A stretch of 16,707 nucleotides of DNA from Bacillota bacterium (GTDB lineage Bacteria > Bacillota > Clostridia > Oscillospirales > Acutalibacteraceae). This document shows, in pieces, positions 1 to 8,211 of the stretch (positions are counted from its first letter, which is position 1; each line of letters begins with the position of its first letter). The DNA lies in NCBI GenBank assembly GCA_023391275.1, contig JAEWBE010000032.1, positions 1-16,707 on the forward strand, written 5' to 3'. Made by a program: the position numbers and the translations under genes. The notes under the pieces are model-generated. The model made no database searches. It was not told the DNA's origin and saw nothing but the letters and a program-made list of their open reading frames with translations.

Positions 1-834
1 ATCCGGAGCACCAAGTTCCAGCAGTCTTTTCAGTCTGTTGTTCCGGTTAATGACACGGCGGTAAAGGTCGTTCAGGTCGGAAGTCGCAAAACGGCCGCCG
101 TCAAGCTGAACCATGGGGCGGATGTCCGGCGGAATAACCGGGACCACGTCGAGAATCATCCATTCCGGACGGTTGCCGGAAAGGCGGAACGCCTCCACCA
201 CTTCAAGGCGCTTTAAAATACGAACACGCTTTTGACCGGAAGCAGTTTCAAGCTCATCCTTTAATTCCTCAGAGCTCTGGTCAAGATCAATTTCAGCCAG
301 AAGCTTTTTAATCGCTTCCGCGCCCATGCTGGCTTCGAAATCATTCTCATATTTTTCGCGCATATCGCGGTATTCTTTTTCATTCAGAAGCTGCTTTTTC
401 TGGAGTTCACGCACATTGCCCGGGTCGGTTACAATATAAAGTGCAAAATAAAGCACTTTTTCAAGCATACGGGGAGAAATATCCAGAATCAAACCCATTC
501 TGGAAGGAATCCCCTTAAAATACCAAATATGAGACACCGGGGCAGCAAGTTCAATGTGGCCCATGCGCTCGCGGCGAACCTTGGCCCTTGTCACTTCAAC
601 ACCGCAGCGTTCACAGATTTTGCCCTTGTAACGGATTCTCTTATACTTTCCGCAATGGCATTCCCAGTCCTTTTGAGGCCCGAAAATGCGCTCGCAGAAA
701 AGCCCGTCGCGTTCCGGTTTCAGGGTACGGTAATTTATCGTTTCAGGCTTTTTTACCTCGCCGTGTGACCATTCTCTGATTTTTTCCGGTGAAGCAAGTC
801 CAATCTTGATTGATTCAAAAATATTAAATTCCAT
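1..834 (-). CDS. rpoC: RNA polymerase beta' subunit, N-terminal part (cut by window edge)
   Basis: The beta' subunit forms, with beta, the catalytic cleft of bacterial RNA polymerase. Only the first 278 codons are present; the frame is open to base 1, so the 3' part lies outside the window. I translated it from the ATG at 832-834, which has a GAAGGGGG ribosome binding site 7-8 nt ahead. The start MEFNIFESIKIGLASPEKIR is the usual beta' N terminus. A zinc ribbon follows: C59 and C61 (WECHCG), then C74 and C77 (ICERCG). The clamp-helix and lid/rudder approach (VVPVIPPDIRPMVQLDGGRF, then DLNDLYRRVINRNNRLKRL) is also visible. The catalytic NADFDGD loop lies beyond the window. It starts 14 bases after rpoB, so the two are surely co-transcribed. 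Identification is certain; only its completeness is limited. Confidence 0.98.
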   Translation of the reverse strand, partial: MEFNIFESIKIGLASPEKIREWSHGEVKKPETINYRTLKPERDGLFCERIFGPQKDWECHCGKYKRIRYKGKICERCGVEVTRAKVRRERMGHIELAAPVSHIWYFKGIPSRMGLILDISPRMLEKVLYFALYIVTDPGNVRELQKKQLLNEKEYRDMREKYENDFEASMGAEAIKKLLAEIDLDQSSEELKDELETASGQKRVRILKRLEVVEAFRLSGNRPEWMILDVVPVIPPDIRPMVQLDGGRFATSDLNDLYRRVINRNNRLKRLLELGAPD

Positions 835-848
835 TTTGTATCCCCCTT

Positions 849-3800
849 CTATTCTAATTCGTCGCTGCCTTCGGAAGTAATGTCAAAGGGTTCGTCCTTA
901 TCAAAATCATCTTCACCGCTGTCGTCTTCATCCACATATCCGTCCGTATCATCAAACAAGCCGTCATCCTCGGCATTTTCGTCTACGGAATAGCCTTCCA
1001 GATCGTCGGCAACATTCTGTTCGTCAAAAGCCGCCTCCGCCGGATTGAAGCCGATATCATCATCGTCGTCGAAGTTCTGTTTCAGATCGATTTCCTCATT
1101 GTTCTTATCAAGCACCTTAACGTCAAGACCGAGGGACTGAAGCTCTTTAATCAAAACCTTGAACGCTTCCGGAACGCCTGGCGCCGGAATATTCTGGCCT
1201 TTCACAATTGCTTCATAAGTCTTTACGCGGCCAACAACATCATCGGATTTCACCGTAACGATTTCCTGAAGGGTATAAGCCGCGCCATAAGCTTCCAGAG
1301 CCCAAATTTCCATTTCGCCGAAGCGCTGGCCGCCGAACTGAGCTTTGCCGCCCAGAGGCTGCTGCGTAACCAGTGAATACGGGCCGGTGGAGCGGGCATG
1401 AATTTTATCGTCAACCAAATGGTGAAGCTTAAGGTAGTACATGATGCCCACGGTAACCGGGTTGTCGAAGAATTCGCCGGTGCGGCCGTCTTTCTGAATG
1501 GTTTTGCCGTCCTCACTGATGCCCGCCTTTTTAAAGCATTCAACAATGTCGCCTTCATGGGCTCCGTCGAATACGGGGGTCATGATTTTCCAGCCGAGCG
1601 CCTTGGCGGCGTAGCCCAGATGAACCTCGAGCACCTGCCCGATATTCATACGGGAAGGAACGCCCAACGGGTTCAAAACAATATCCAGCGGGGTGCCGTC
1701 CGGCAGGAACGGCATATCTTCCACCGGAAGAATACGGGAAACAACACCCTTGTTGCCGTGGCGGCCGGCCATCTTATCGCCGACTGAAATCTTACGTTTC
1801 TGGGCAAGATAACAGCGAACCACCTTATTGACGCCGGGACTTAACTCATCATGGCTGTTTTCACGGTTAAATACTTTAACATCCACAACAATACCGGACT
1901 CGCCGTGCGGCACTCTCAGGGAAGTATCCCTGACTTCACGGGCTTTTTCACCAAAGATGGCGCGCAGCAAACGTTCCTCTGCGGTCAGTTCGGTTTCGCC
2001 CTTCGGAGTTACTTTGCCTACAAGAATATCACCCGCGCGCACCTCCGCGCCAACGCGGATAATTCCGTTTTCGTCCAGATCGCGGAGCAGGTCTTCGTTG
2101 ACGTTCGGAATATCTCTCGTGATTTCCTCCGGCCCAAGCTTCGTGTCTCTGGATTCTATCTCATATTCCTCAATATGAATGGAAGTATAAACATCATCAC
2201 GTACAATTTTTTCGCTGATCAGAACAGCGTCTTCATAGTTGTAGCCTTCCCATGTCATAAACCCGATCAGAGCGTTTTTGCCAAGACTGATTTCACCGTC
2301 TTTGGTGGCAGGGCCGTCAGCAATGACCGAACCGGCTTCAATTCTTTGATTGACCGATACAACAGGAACCTGATTGATACATGTTCCCTGATTGGAACGC
2401 ATAAACTTTATAATGTGATAAACATCAATCTCGCCGTTGTCGCAGGTGACCCTGACTTCATTCGCGCTGACGCTGCGCACAACTCCGGAACGCTTTGCGA
2501 TGACGCAAACGCCGGAATCGACGCCGGCCTTGTATTCCATTCCGGTACCGACAATCGGTGATTCGGTTTTCAGCAGCGGAACAGCCTGCCGCTGCATGTT
2601 GGAACCCATCAGGGCGCGGTTGGCGTCGTCGTTTTCCAGGAACGGAATCATGGCGGTAGCTACGGAAACAACCATTCTTGGCGAAACGTCCATATAGTCG
2701 GCTTTTTCGCGTTCCACTTCAAGGAACTCATCGCGATAACGCGCGTTAACCTTGTTGTGCTGGAAATGCCCCTGCTCGTCCAAAGGCTCATTCGCCTGCG
2801 CTACGATGTAATCATCTTCCGTATCCGCGGTCATATAGACAACTTCTGAGGTCACACACGCGGTTTTTTTATCTACACGGCGGAACGGCGCTTCAATAAA
2901 GCCATACTCGTTAATTCTTGCGAAGGTTGCAAGATAGGAAATCAAACCGATGTTAGGACCTTCCGGCGTTTCAATCGGGCACATGCGGCCATAGTGGCTG
3001 TAGTGAACGTCGCGCACTTCAAATCCGGCACGGTCTCTTGACAAACCGCCGGGGCCCAAAGCCGAAAGGCGGCGTTTGTGCGTCAGCTCCGCAAGCGGGT
3101 TGGTTTGATCCATAAACTGCGAAAGCGGTGAAGAACCAAAAAATTCTTTAATCGCCGCCACAACCGGACGGATATTGATGAGGGAATGCGGTGTTAAAAC
3201 CTCCAGATCCTGTGCCTGAAGCGTCATCCTTTCACGGATTACACGCTCAAGACGGGAAAAACCAATTCGGAACTGGTTTTGCAGAAGTTCACCCACGGAA
3301 CGAATGCGGCGATTGCCAAGATGGTCAATATCGTCGATATTGCCAAGGCCCATTCCAAGGCAGTTCAAATAGTTGATGGAAGAAAAAATATCGTCAATGA
3401 TAATATGCTTCGGAATCAATTCGTCAATTCTTGCCTTAATTGCTTCCTTGATTTCCTCGTCGCTGGAAGCGGAACCCAGAATTTCAGCAAGCACACTGAA
3501 ACGAACCCGCTCGTTTACATCACACTCGGTTTTCGCATCAAAATTGACAAATCCGTTAATGTCGACCATACCATTGGAAATTACCTTGACTTCGCGCTCG
3601 TTCACGGTAACAAACGCAACGGAAACTCCTGCGTTGTCAATTTGCCTGGCCTTTTCATGTGAAATGATTTCGCCCGCTTCGGCAATCAGCTCGCCGGTAA
3701 ACGGATTTATGATCGGACGGGAGAGCTGCTGGCCGGTAATGCGGCCGGTAAGATTCAGTTTTTTATTGTATTTGTAACGGCCGACTCTGGAAAGGTCATA

Positions 3801-4598
3801 GCGGCGTGCATCAAAGAACAGGCCGTTAATATGTGACTGGGCGCTTTCAATGGTCGGCGGCTCACTTGGCCTTAATTTTCTGTAAACCTCAAAAAGAGCC
3901 TCTTCCGTATTTTTACACGGATCCTTTTCGATTGTGGCGTTGATTCTGTCGTCGTCGCCGAAATACTCGCGGATTTCTTCATCCGTGCCCAGACCGAGTG
4001 CACGGATAAACACAGTCACAGGAATCTTGCGGTTTTTATCGATGCGCACATAAAAGACATCGTTGGCGTCGTTTTCATATTCAAGCCATGCACCGCGGTT
4101 CGGGATTACGGTTGAACTGAAAAGCTCCTTGCCTGTCTTATCGTATTCCATTTTATAATAAACGCCGGGGGAGCGAACCAATTGGGAAACAATGACGCGT
4201 TCGGCGCCATTGATGACAAAAGTGCCACTGTCAGTCATCAACGGGAAATCGCCCATGAAAACTTCAGACTCTTTGATTTCTCCGCTTTCCTTGTTGAGCA
4301 GGCGGGCGGTAACTCTCAAAGCGGCAGCATAGGTTGTGTCACGCTCTTTGCATTCTTCCACGCTGTAATTCGGCTTATCGTCATCCAGCTTGTAGTTCAC
4401 AAAGTCCAACACCAGATTGCCTGTATAGTCTGTAATGCCGGAAACATCCTTAAAAACCTCTTTGAGGCCTTCATTCAGAAACCACTTGTAAGAATTTTTC
4501 TGCACCTCAATCAGATTCGGCATATCCAGAACTTCATCAATACGCGCAAAGCTCATACGGACATTCTTGCCAAGTTGCACCGGTTTGACATTCACCAT
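849..4598 (-). CDS. rpoB: RNA polymerase beta subunit
   Basis: Beta subunit of RNA polymerase, 1249 residues with the start chosen here; Bacillus subtilis beta is about 1190. The ATG at 4596-4598 gives MVNVKPVQLGKNVRMSFARI, the usual clostridial N terminus, and has a GGAG 11 nt ahead. The frame stays open to an ATG at 4745, which would add 49 residues unlike any RpoB N terminus I know. Seen in order: the N-terminal lobe region (MGDFPLMTDSGTFVINGAER), the rifampicin pocket at residues 488-514, the RPVV/GSS and ETPEGPNIGL segments, and the C-terminal KMAGRHGNKGVV and clamp motifs (GGKAQFGGQRFGEMEIWALE). The last 75 residues are a strongly acidic tail (34 Asp/Glu, one Lys). In the rifampicin pocket, residue 491 is Pro where E. 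coli has Q510, while D497, H507 and S512 (E. coli D516, H526, S531) are kept. No rplJ/rplL precedes it here. Confidence 0.98.
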   Translation of the reverse strand: MVNVKPVQLGKNVRMSFARIDEVLDMPNLIEVQKNSYKWFLNEGLKEVFKDVSGITDYTGNLVLDFVNYKLDDDKPNYSVEECKERDTTYAAALRVTARLLNKESGEIKESEVFMGDFPLMTDSGTFVINGAERVIVSQLVRSPGVYYKMEYDKTGKELFSSTVIPNRGAWLEYENDANDVFYVRIDKNRKIPVTVFIRALGLGTDEEIREYFGDDDRINATIEKDPCKNTEEALFEVYRKLRPSEPPTIESAQSHINGLFFDARRYDLSRVGRYKYNKKLNLTGRITGQQLSRPIINPFTGELIAEAGEIISHEKARQIDNAGVSVAFVTVNEREVKVISNGMVDINGFVNFDAKTECDVNERVRFSVLAEILGSASSDEEIKEAIKARIDELIPKHIIIDDIFSSINYLNCLGMGLGNIDDIDHLGNRRIRSVGELLQNQFRIGFSRLERVIRERMTLQAQDLEVLTPHSLINIRPVVAAIKEFFGSSPLSQFMDQTNPLAELTHKRRLSALGPGGLSRDRAGFEVRDVHYSHYGRMCPIETPEGPNIGLISYLATFARINEYGFIEAPFRRVDKKTACVTSEVVYMTADTEDDYIVAQANEPLDEQGHFQHNKVNARYRDEFLEVEREKADYMDVSPRMVVSVATAMIPFLENDDANRALMGSNMQRQAVPLLKTESPIVGTGMEYKAGVDSGVCVIAKRSGVVRSVSANEVRVTCDNGEIDVYHIIKFMRSNQGTCINQVPVVSVNQRIEAGSVIADGPATKDGEISLGKNALIGFMTWEGYNYEDAVLISEKIVRDDVYTSIHIEEYEIESRDTKLGPEEITRDIPNVNEDLLRDLDENGIIRVGAEVRAGDILVGKVTPKGETELTAEERLLRAIFGEKAREVRDTSLRVPHGESGIVVDVKVFNRENSHDELSPGVNKVVRCYLAQKRKISVGDKMAGRHGNKGVVSRILPVEDMPFLPDGTPLDIVLNPLGVPSRMNIGQVLEVHLGYAAKALGWKIMTPVFDGAHEGDIVECFKKAGISEDGKTIQKDGRTGEFFDNPVTVGIMYYLKLHHLVDDKIHARSTGPYSLVTQQPLGGKAQFGGQRFGEMEIWALEAYGAAYTLQEIVTVKSDDVVGRVKTYEAIVKGQNIPAPGVPEAFKVLIKELQSLGLDVKVLDKNNEEIDLKQNFDDDDDIGFNPAEAAFDEQNVADDLEGYSVDENAEDDGLFDDTDGYVDEDDSGEDDFDKDEPFDITSEGSDELE

Positions 4599-4772
4599 TG
4601 GCTCAATCACTCCATTCATATATTTACCATCCACGGCATAAATTAAGCACAAAAATAGTCTGCATGCATCATTGCTTTTATAAGCTTTTGTGATATTCTC
4701 TTGCCTTTTTTCATATGTTGTGATATTATAGTTGAGGATAGGCATGAGTATATGTTTCCATGATGATGCAGT
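4599..4772 (-). other. rpoB 5' leader, about 174 nt, no gene
   Basis: This is the transcribed leader predicted from the promoter at 4778-4806 down to the rpoB start. It is AT-rich and has no GC-rich hairpin. It is open in the rpoB frame from an ATG at 4745, giving a 49-codon upstream extension, but that ATG has only a weak GGAAA ahead of it. A 10-nt direct repeat lies inside (listed separately). I see no known riboswitch, T-box or L10(L12)-type autoregulatory fold, though I cannot fold the RNA here. Confidence 0.45.
4688..4727. repeat. 10-nt exact direct repeat in the rpoB leader
   Basis: TTGTGATATT occurs at 4688-4697 and again at 4718-4727 on the plus strand (AATATCACAA on the rpoB sense strand). 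The copies start exactly 30 nt apart, about three helical turns. In the open upstream extension of the rpoB frame they encode the repeated tripeptide Asn-Ile-Thr. No function is known; in AT-rich DNA a chance origin is possible. Confidence 0.5.
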
Positions 4773-4777
4773 ATATT

Positions 4778-4806
4778 ATTTTATTACAATATATAGTGTT
4801 TGTCAA
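4778..4806 (-). promoter_or_regulatory. Predicted sigma-A promoter of rpoBC, with UP-like AT tract
   Basis: On the minus strand, a perfect -35 box TTGACA (4801-4806) is followed by a 17-nt spacer and the -10 box TAAAAT (4778-4783, one mismatch to TATAAT). Directly upstream is a roughly 25-nt AT-rich stretch (about 4807-4830) that includes the small inverted repeat CAATA-N5-TATTG at 4808-4822. This stretch would suit an UP element contacting the alpha subunit C-terminal domain. Predicted transcription start is near 4771. It sits just past the terminator of the upstream gene, so rpoBC looks like an independent unit. Confidence 0.8.
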
Positions 4807-4824
4807 GCAATATTTTTTATTGAT

Positions 4825-4866
4825 TATTTAAAATCAGCCGGTGATCGTTTGATCACCGGCTGATTT
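4825..4866 (-). terminator. Rho-independent terminator after the Rrf2 regulator gene
   Basis: A perfect 16-bp inverted repeat occupies 4831-4846 and 4851-4866 with a 4-nt loop. Read on the minus strand it is followed by TTAAAT, so the U-tract is short but usable. It begins 5 nt after the regulator's stop codon. It would end the yigZ-dgt-dnaG-rpoD-rrf2 transcript and insulate the rpoB promoter some 20 bases further on. Confidence 0.85.
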
Positions 4867-4871
4867 GTTAT

Positions 4872-5297
4872 TTATTTTGAATTCTTCGGTTTATTTTCCG
4901 TCAAATCGGGGGCGTTGAGGGAAGCAAACGTGTATGAATCAAGCTTTGTGCGTACAACCGATGAAATCTCATCATAAATCTGATGAAAACGGCAGGCAGT
5001 ATGCGAACAGGCATACTCGTCCTGCTGGCAGCGGCTGATCATGTAAGGACCCTCAACCGATTCAATCACCTGACGGAGCGTGATCTCCCCCGGTTCTCGG
5101 GCAAGCATATATCCGCCCCGTGCCCCTTTGTAGGATACGATCAATCCCCCGGCAACCAGCTTGCGCAGAATTTTCAGCGCAAACCTTAACGGAACGTGTG
5201 CTTCTTCGGAAATGGTGTGCGCGTCTATTTTTTTGTGAGACTCCGCCAGCGTTTCCACAATTCGGACCGCATAGTCGGTTTCGAGCGTCATGACCAT
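4872..5297 (-). CDS. Rrf2-family transcriptional regulator with Cys3/His motif
   Basis: A 141-residue DNA-binding regulator of the Rrf2 superfamily (relatives include IscR, NsrR and CymR). The winged-helix fold is recognisable: an N-terminal helix (TLETDYAVRIVETLAE), recognition region about residues 25-50 (TISEEAHVPLRFALKILRKL), and the wing signature KGARGGYMLAREPGEITL (residues 57-74). Cysteines at C90, C97 and C102, with H105 three residues after the last, lie where IscR-type proteins hold a [2Fe-2S] cluster; the C-x6-C-x4-C spacing differs somewhat from IscR. Cluster binding is therefore inferred, not shown. The ATG at 5297 is preferred because AAGGGG lies 9 nt ahead; the Met at residue 3 would be too far. 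It starts 13 nt after the rpoD stop codon and is followed by a strong terminator, so it is the last gene of the cluster. Its targets are unknown; the highly basic and Asn-rich C terminus is unstructured-looking. Confidence 0.92.
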   Translation of the reverse strand: MVMTLETDYAVRIVETLAESHKKIDAHTISEEAHVPLRFALKILRKLVAGGLIVSYKGARGGYMLAREPGEITLRQVIESVEGPYMISRCQQDEYACSHTACRFHQIYDEISSVVRTKLDSYTFASLNAPDLTENKPKNSK

Positions 5298-5310
5298 TTA
5301 TGCCATCCCC

Positions 5311-6405
5311 TTAATCCAAGAAATCTTTTAACTTTTTACTGCGGCTCGGATGACGCAGCTTACGAAGCGCTTTTGCCTCAATCTGACGGATACGTTCCCT
5401 GGTAACGTTGAATTCCTTGCCAACCTCTTCTAGGGTGCGGGAACGGCCGTCCTCCAGTCCGAACCGAAGACGAAGCACTTTTTCCTCCCTTGGAGTCAGC
5501 GTGTCGAGCACATCGGCAAGCTGCTCTTTTAAAAGAATGTGGGAAGCCGCGTCAACCGGGGCGGGAGCATCATCATCCGGAATAAAGTCCCCCAAGTGGC
5601 TGTCTTCCTCTTCACCGATCGGCGTTTCAAGGGAAACAGGCTCCTGCGCCACGCGCATGATTTCCCGTACTTTATCGACCGGCATATCCAGTTCCAAAGA
5701 AATCTCGTCCGCCGTGGGCTCATGCCCGTTCGTGTGCAGAAGCTGACTGGATACCTTTTTCACTTTATTGATTGTTTCGACCATATGAACCGGAATGCGG
5801 ATCGTCCGGGCCTGATCGGCGATGGCACGGGTAATTGCCTGACGAATCCACCATGTGGCATAAGTGGAAAACTTAAAGCCTTTTGTATAATCAAATTTCT
5901 CAACAGCTTTGATTAAACCGAGATTCCCCTCCTGAATCAAATCCAGAAACTGCATTCCGCGGCCGAGGTAACGCTTTGCAATACTGACAACCAGACGGAG
6001 GTTTGCTTCTGAAAGACGTTTTTTCGCGGCATCGTCCCCTTCGTTGATCCGAATTGCAAGGTCGATTTCCTCTTCGGGGGAAAGGAGCGGCACACGGCCG
6101 ATTTCTTTCAGATACACTTTAACCGGGTCGTCAATCGCAATTCCTTCGGTACTGAGCGCGGCTTCCATATCCTCATTTTCATCAATCTGAATGTTCAAAT
6201 CCAGATCGTCCAGAGGCGCGTCCGCAAAATCTTCAATGATTTCCACGCCTTGTGACTCCAGCGTATCATAAAATTTTTCAATCTGCTCCGGATCAAAGTC
6301 CAGTTCGCCGATTGCGTCTAAAATCTCTTTGGTGGAAAGCTGCCCTTTGCTCTTCCCCTGTTCGATTAATTCCCTGATTACCGTTTTTTTATCCGGTGCT
6401 CCCAT
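5311..6405 (-). CDS. rpoD: Primary sigma factor RpoD/SigA
   Basis: Housekeeping sigma-70 factor that directs RNA polymerase to -35/-10 promoters. The protein has 364 residues, close to B. subtilis SigA. Seen in order: region 1.1 (residues about 5-60), an acidic linker, region 1.2 (about 92-125, DPVKVYLKEIGRVPLLSPEE), region 2 (about 135-206) with the -10 recognition segment FSTYATWWIRQAITRAI, region 3 (about 207-285), and region 4 (about 296-352) with the -35 helix-turn-helix TLEEVGKEFNVTRERIRQIE. The ATG at 6403-6405 has AGGGGG 7 nt ahead, overlapping the end of dnaG; the intergenic gap is 11 nt. It follows dnaG as in the classical macromolecular-synthesis operon, with the regulator gene behind it. 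The promoters predicted in this window fit its expected specificity. Confidence 0.98.
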   Translation of the reverse strand: MGAPDKKTVIRELIEQGKSKGQLSTKEILDAIGELDFDPEQIEKFYDTLESQGVEIIEDFADAPLDDLDLNIQIDENEDMEAALSTEGIAIDDPVKVYLKEIGRVPLLSPEEEIDLAIRINEGDDAAKKRLSEANLRLVVSIAKRYLGRGMQFLDLIQEGNLGLIKAVEKFDYTKGFKFSTYATWWIRQAITRAIADQARTIRIPVHMVETINKVKKVSSQLLHTNGHEPTADEISLELDMPVDKVREIMRVAQEPVSLETPIGEEEDSHLGDFIPDDDAPAPVDAASHILLKEQLADVLDTLTPREEKVLRLRFGLEDGRSRTLEEVGKEFNVTRERIRQIEAKALRKLRHPSRSKKLKDFLD

Positions 6406-6416
6406 AATAAGTCCCC

Positions 6417-8183
6417 CTACTTTTTCTGTGACTTCAGCTCGCGCAGATAGTCCTGTATGTCCTGCGTCTGTGTTGAAGCAACATTTTCAACATTTCTCTT
6501 TGCGTTTTCCTGTGTAATTACCGTTATATATTCATCCGCATCCCGTTTTGTGGCGGAAACAGAATGAAACCTTGCAATAATCTTTGCAATCGCTGCCATT
6601 TCTTCAATAGAGAAGCTTTCCGCAATATCTGTAAGGCTAATTGCCTTGCCGTCTATAATTCTGCCCATTATTACCTGATATACACAGCGGTTAAACTTTG
6701 TGACAAATTTTTCAGGCGGTAAAGCATGATATATTTGTATAGCGTGCTCCGGGTATTGCACAATATACGCAATCAGCGCCTCTTCGGCGCTTGCAGCCCT
6801 AAGATGCTGGGATTTTTCGGGATTAATGCTGTCGCGGATACCCGCCGACTGCTGCTGAAACACTTTAAATTCCTTCTGCTGCTGATTTTTTTTGAACTTG
6901 TCATGGCTTTTATCAACCTGCAGCATAATGGCCGAGCGCTCCACGCCGATTTCCTCCGAAAGCTTCCCAGCGTAAACCTCCTGCTCAATGCGGTTGTCAA
7001 GTGTTGCCAGCACCGCCGCCGCACCTGTCAGATAGGCGACACGGCCTTCGGCATTTTGCACATTGCAGCCTTGCTTGATTTTTTGAAGCCTGTATTCTAC
7101 GTCATTGCCGCAGGCATCCAGAAGCTGTTTAAATTTAACGCGCCCGTTCTGGCCGTTGGAACGTATGTATTCATCCGGGTCTTTTCCGCCGGAAATCGTG
7201 AGAACCTTGACCAGCAGGCCGGTTTCCCGCAGAATCGGGATTGCGCGCGAAGCCGCCTTTTGCCCCGCTTCGTCGGAATCGTAGGATACGATCACCTCTT
7301 TGGTATAGCGCGCCATCAGATGCGCCTGACCCGGTGTCAGGGCGGTGCCGAGTGTGGCGACCGCGTTGGCGAAGCCCGCCTGATGCAATGAAATCACGTC
7401 CATATAGCCTTCGCACAAAATCAACTGTTCACTGCAGCTGCCCTTGGCAAAATTCAATGCAAACAAAAAGCTTCCTTTATTAAATACCGGCGTTTCCGAT
7501 GTGTTGAGGTATTTCGGCTTTTCATCGGTCATAATCCTCCCGCCGAAAGCAACAACATTTCCCCTTAAATCGATGATTGGAAACATCACTCTGGAACAAA
7601 AACGGTCAACAGCCTGTCCGTTCCTTCCCTTGAACGCGACATTAGCCAAAATCATCTCATTTTGAGTATACCCTTTTTTCTCAAGATAACCGGCCAGCGC
7701 ATAACGGGAAGCAGGCGCGTAGCCCAGCCCGAAACGGCGGATGGTATTGGGGGTCAGGCCGCGGCCGGTTAAATACTGCATGCCGACTGAACCCTGTTCC
7801 GAATTGAGAACCGCATTATAAAACCGAGCGGTTTCCCGGTTAATCTCCAAAATTCGCGCTTTAAGCCTGCCCATGCCGTCGTCCGCGGTTCCTTCCGGCA
7901 CCTGCAGCCCGGCACGCTGCGCCAGAAAACGGACAGCTTCCATATAGTCTAAATTTTCAATCCGCCGGATGAATGTGATTACGTCGCCCCCCGCACCGCA
8001 TCCAAAACAATAGAAAGAGCCGTTTTCGGGAAATATGTTAAAAGAAGGTGTTTTTTCGTTGTGAAACGGGCAAAGCCCGAGTAAATTTTTACCGCTGTGC
8101 CGCAGGTTTACATAAGACGCGGCAACTTCGGAAAGATCGCTGCGCATTTTAAGTTCCTGCAAAAAAGCTTCCGGTAACGGCAT
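6417..8183 (-). CDS. dnaG: DNA primase
   Basis: Primase makes the RNA primers for replication at the fork, working with the DnaB/DnaC helicase. With the start chosen here it has 588 residues. The CHC2 zinc-binding domain is at the N terminus with C38, H41, C59 and C62 (GLCPFHNEKTPSF ... YCFGCGAGGD). The catalytic core follows (YLTGRGLTPNTIRRFGLGYAP), then the TOPRIM fold with E258 (CEGYMDV) and D302/D304 (SYDSDEAG), the metal-binding acidic residues. The C-terminal part from about residue 430 is the poorly conserved helicase-interaction domain. I chose the ATG at 8181-8183 (MPLPEAFLQEL) because GGGGG lies 7 nt ahead and it matches the family N terminus; an upstream ATG at 8237 would lie inside dgt and has no such support. 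It starts 28 nt after the dgt stop and ends 11 nt before rpoD. Confidence 0.98.
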   Translation of the reverse strand: MPLPEAFLQELKMRSDLSEVAASYVNLRHSGKNLLGLCPFHNEKTPSFNIFPENGSFYCFGCGAGGDVITFIRRIENLDYMEAVRFLAQRAGLQVPEGTADDGMGRLKARILEINRETARFYNAVLNSEQGSVGMQYLTGRGLTPNTIRRFGLGYAPASRYALAGYLEKKGYTQNEMILANVAFKGRNGQAVDRFCSRVMFPIIDLRGNVVAFGGRIMTDEKPKYLNTSETPVFNKGSFLFALNFAKGSCSEQLILCEGYMDVISLHQAGFANAVATLGTALTPGQAHLMARYTKEVIVSYDSDEAGQKAASRAIPILRETGLLVKVLTISGGKDPDEYIRSNGQNGRVKFKQLLDACGNDVEYRLQKIKQGCNVQNAEGRVAYLTGAAAVLATLDNRIEQEVYAGKLSEEIGVERSAIMLQVDKSHDKFKKNQQQKEFKVFQQQSAGIRDSINPEKSQHLRAASAEEALIAYIVQYPEHAIQIYHALPPEKFVTKFNRCVYQVIMGRIIDGKAISLTDIAESFSIEEMAAIAKIIARFHSVSATKRDADEYITVITQENAKRNVENVASTQTQDIQDYLRELKSQKK

Positions 8184-8211
8184 TCTGTCACCCCCGTTTT
8201 CGCCGGTTATG

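Noticed and set aside
1851..2561. A 236-codon open frame on the plus strand inside rpoB
   Set aside because: It is antisense to strongly conserved RpoB motifs, has no ribosome binding site and no recognisable protein pattern. Long antisense frames are expected opposite genes with this codon use.
4665..4770. 8-bp inverted repeat (4665-4672 and 4763-4770) that could pair across the rpoB leader
   Set aside because: Eight pairs over about 90 nt in AT-rich sequence is near chance level, and no conserved fold could be recognised.
6726..7391. A 221-codon open frame antisense to dnaG
   Set aside because: Opposite the TOPRIM and C-terminal part of DnaG; no translation signals and no recognisable protein.
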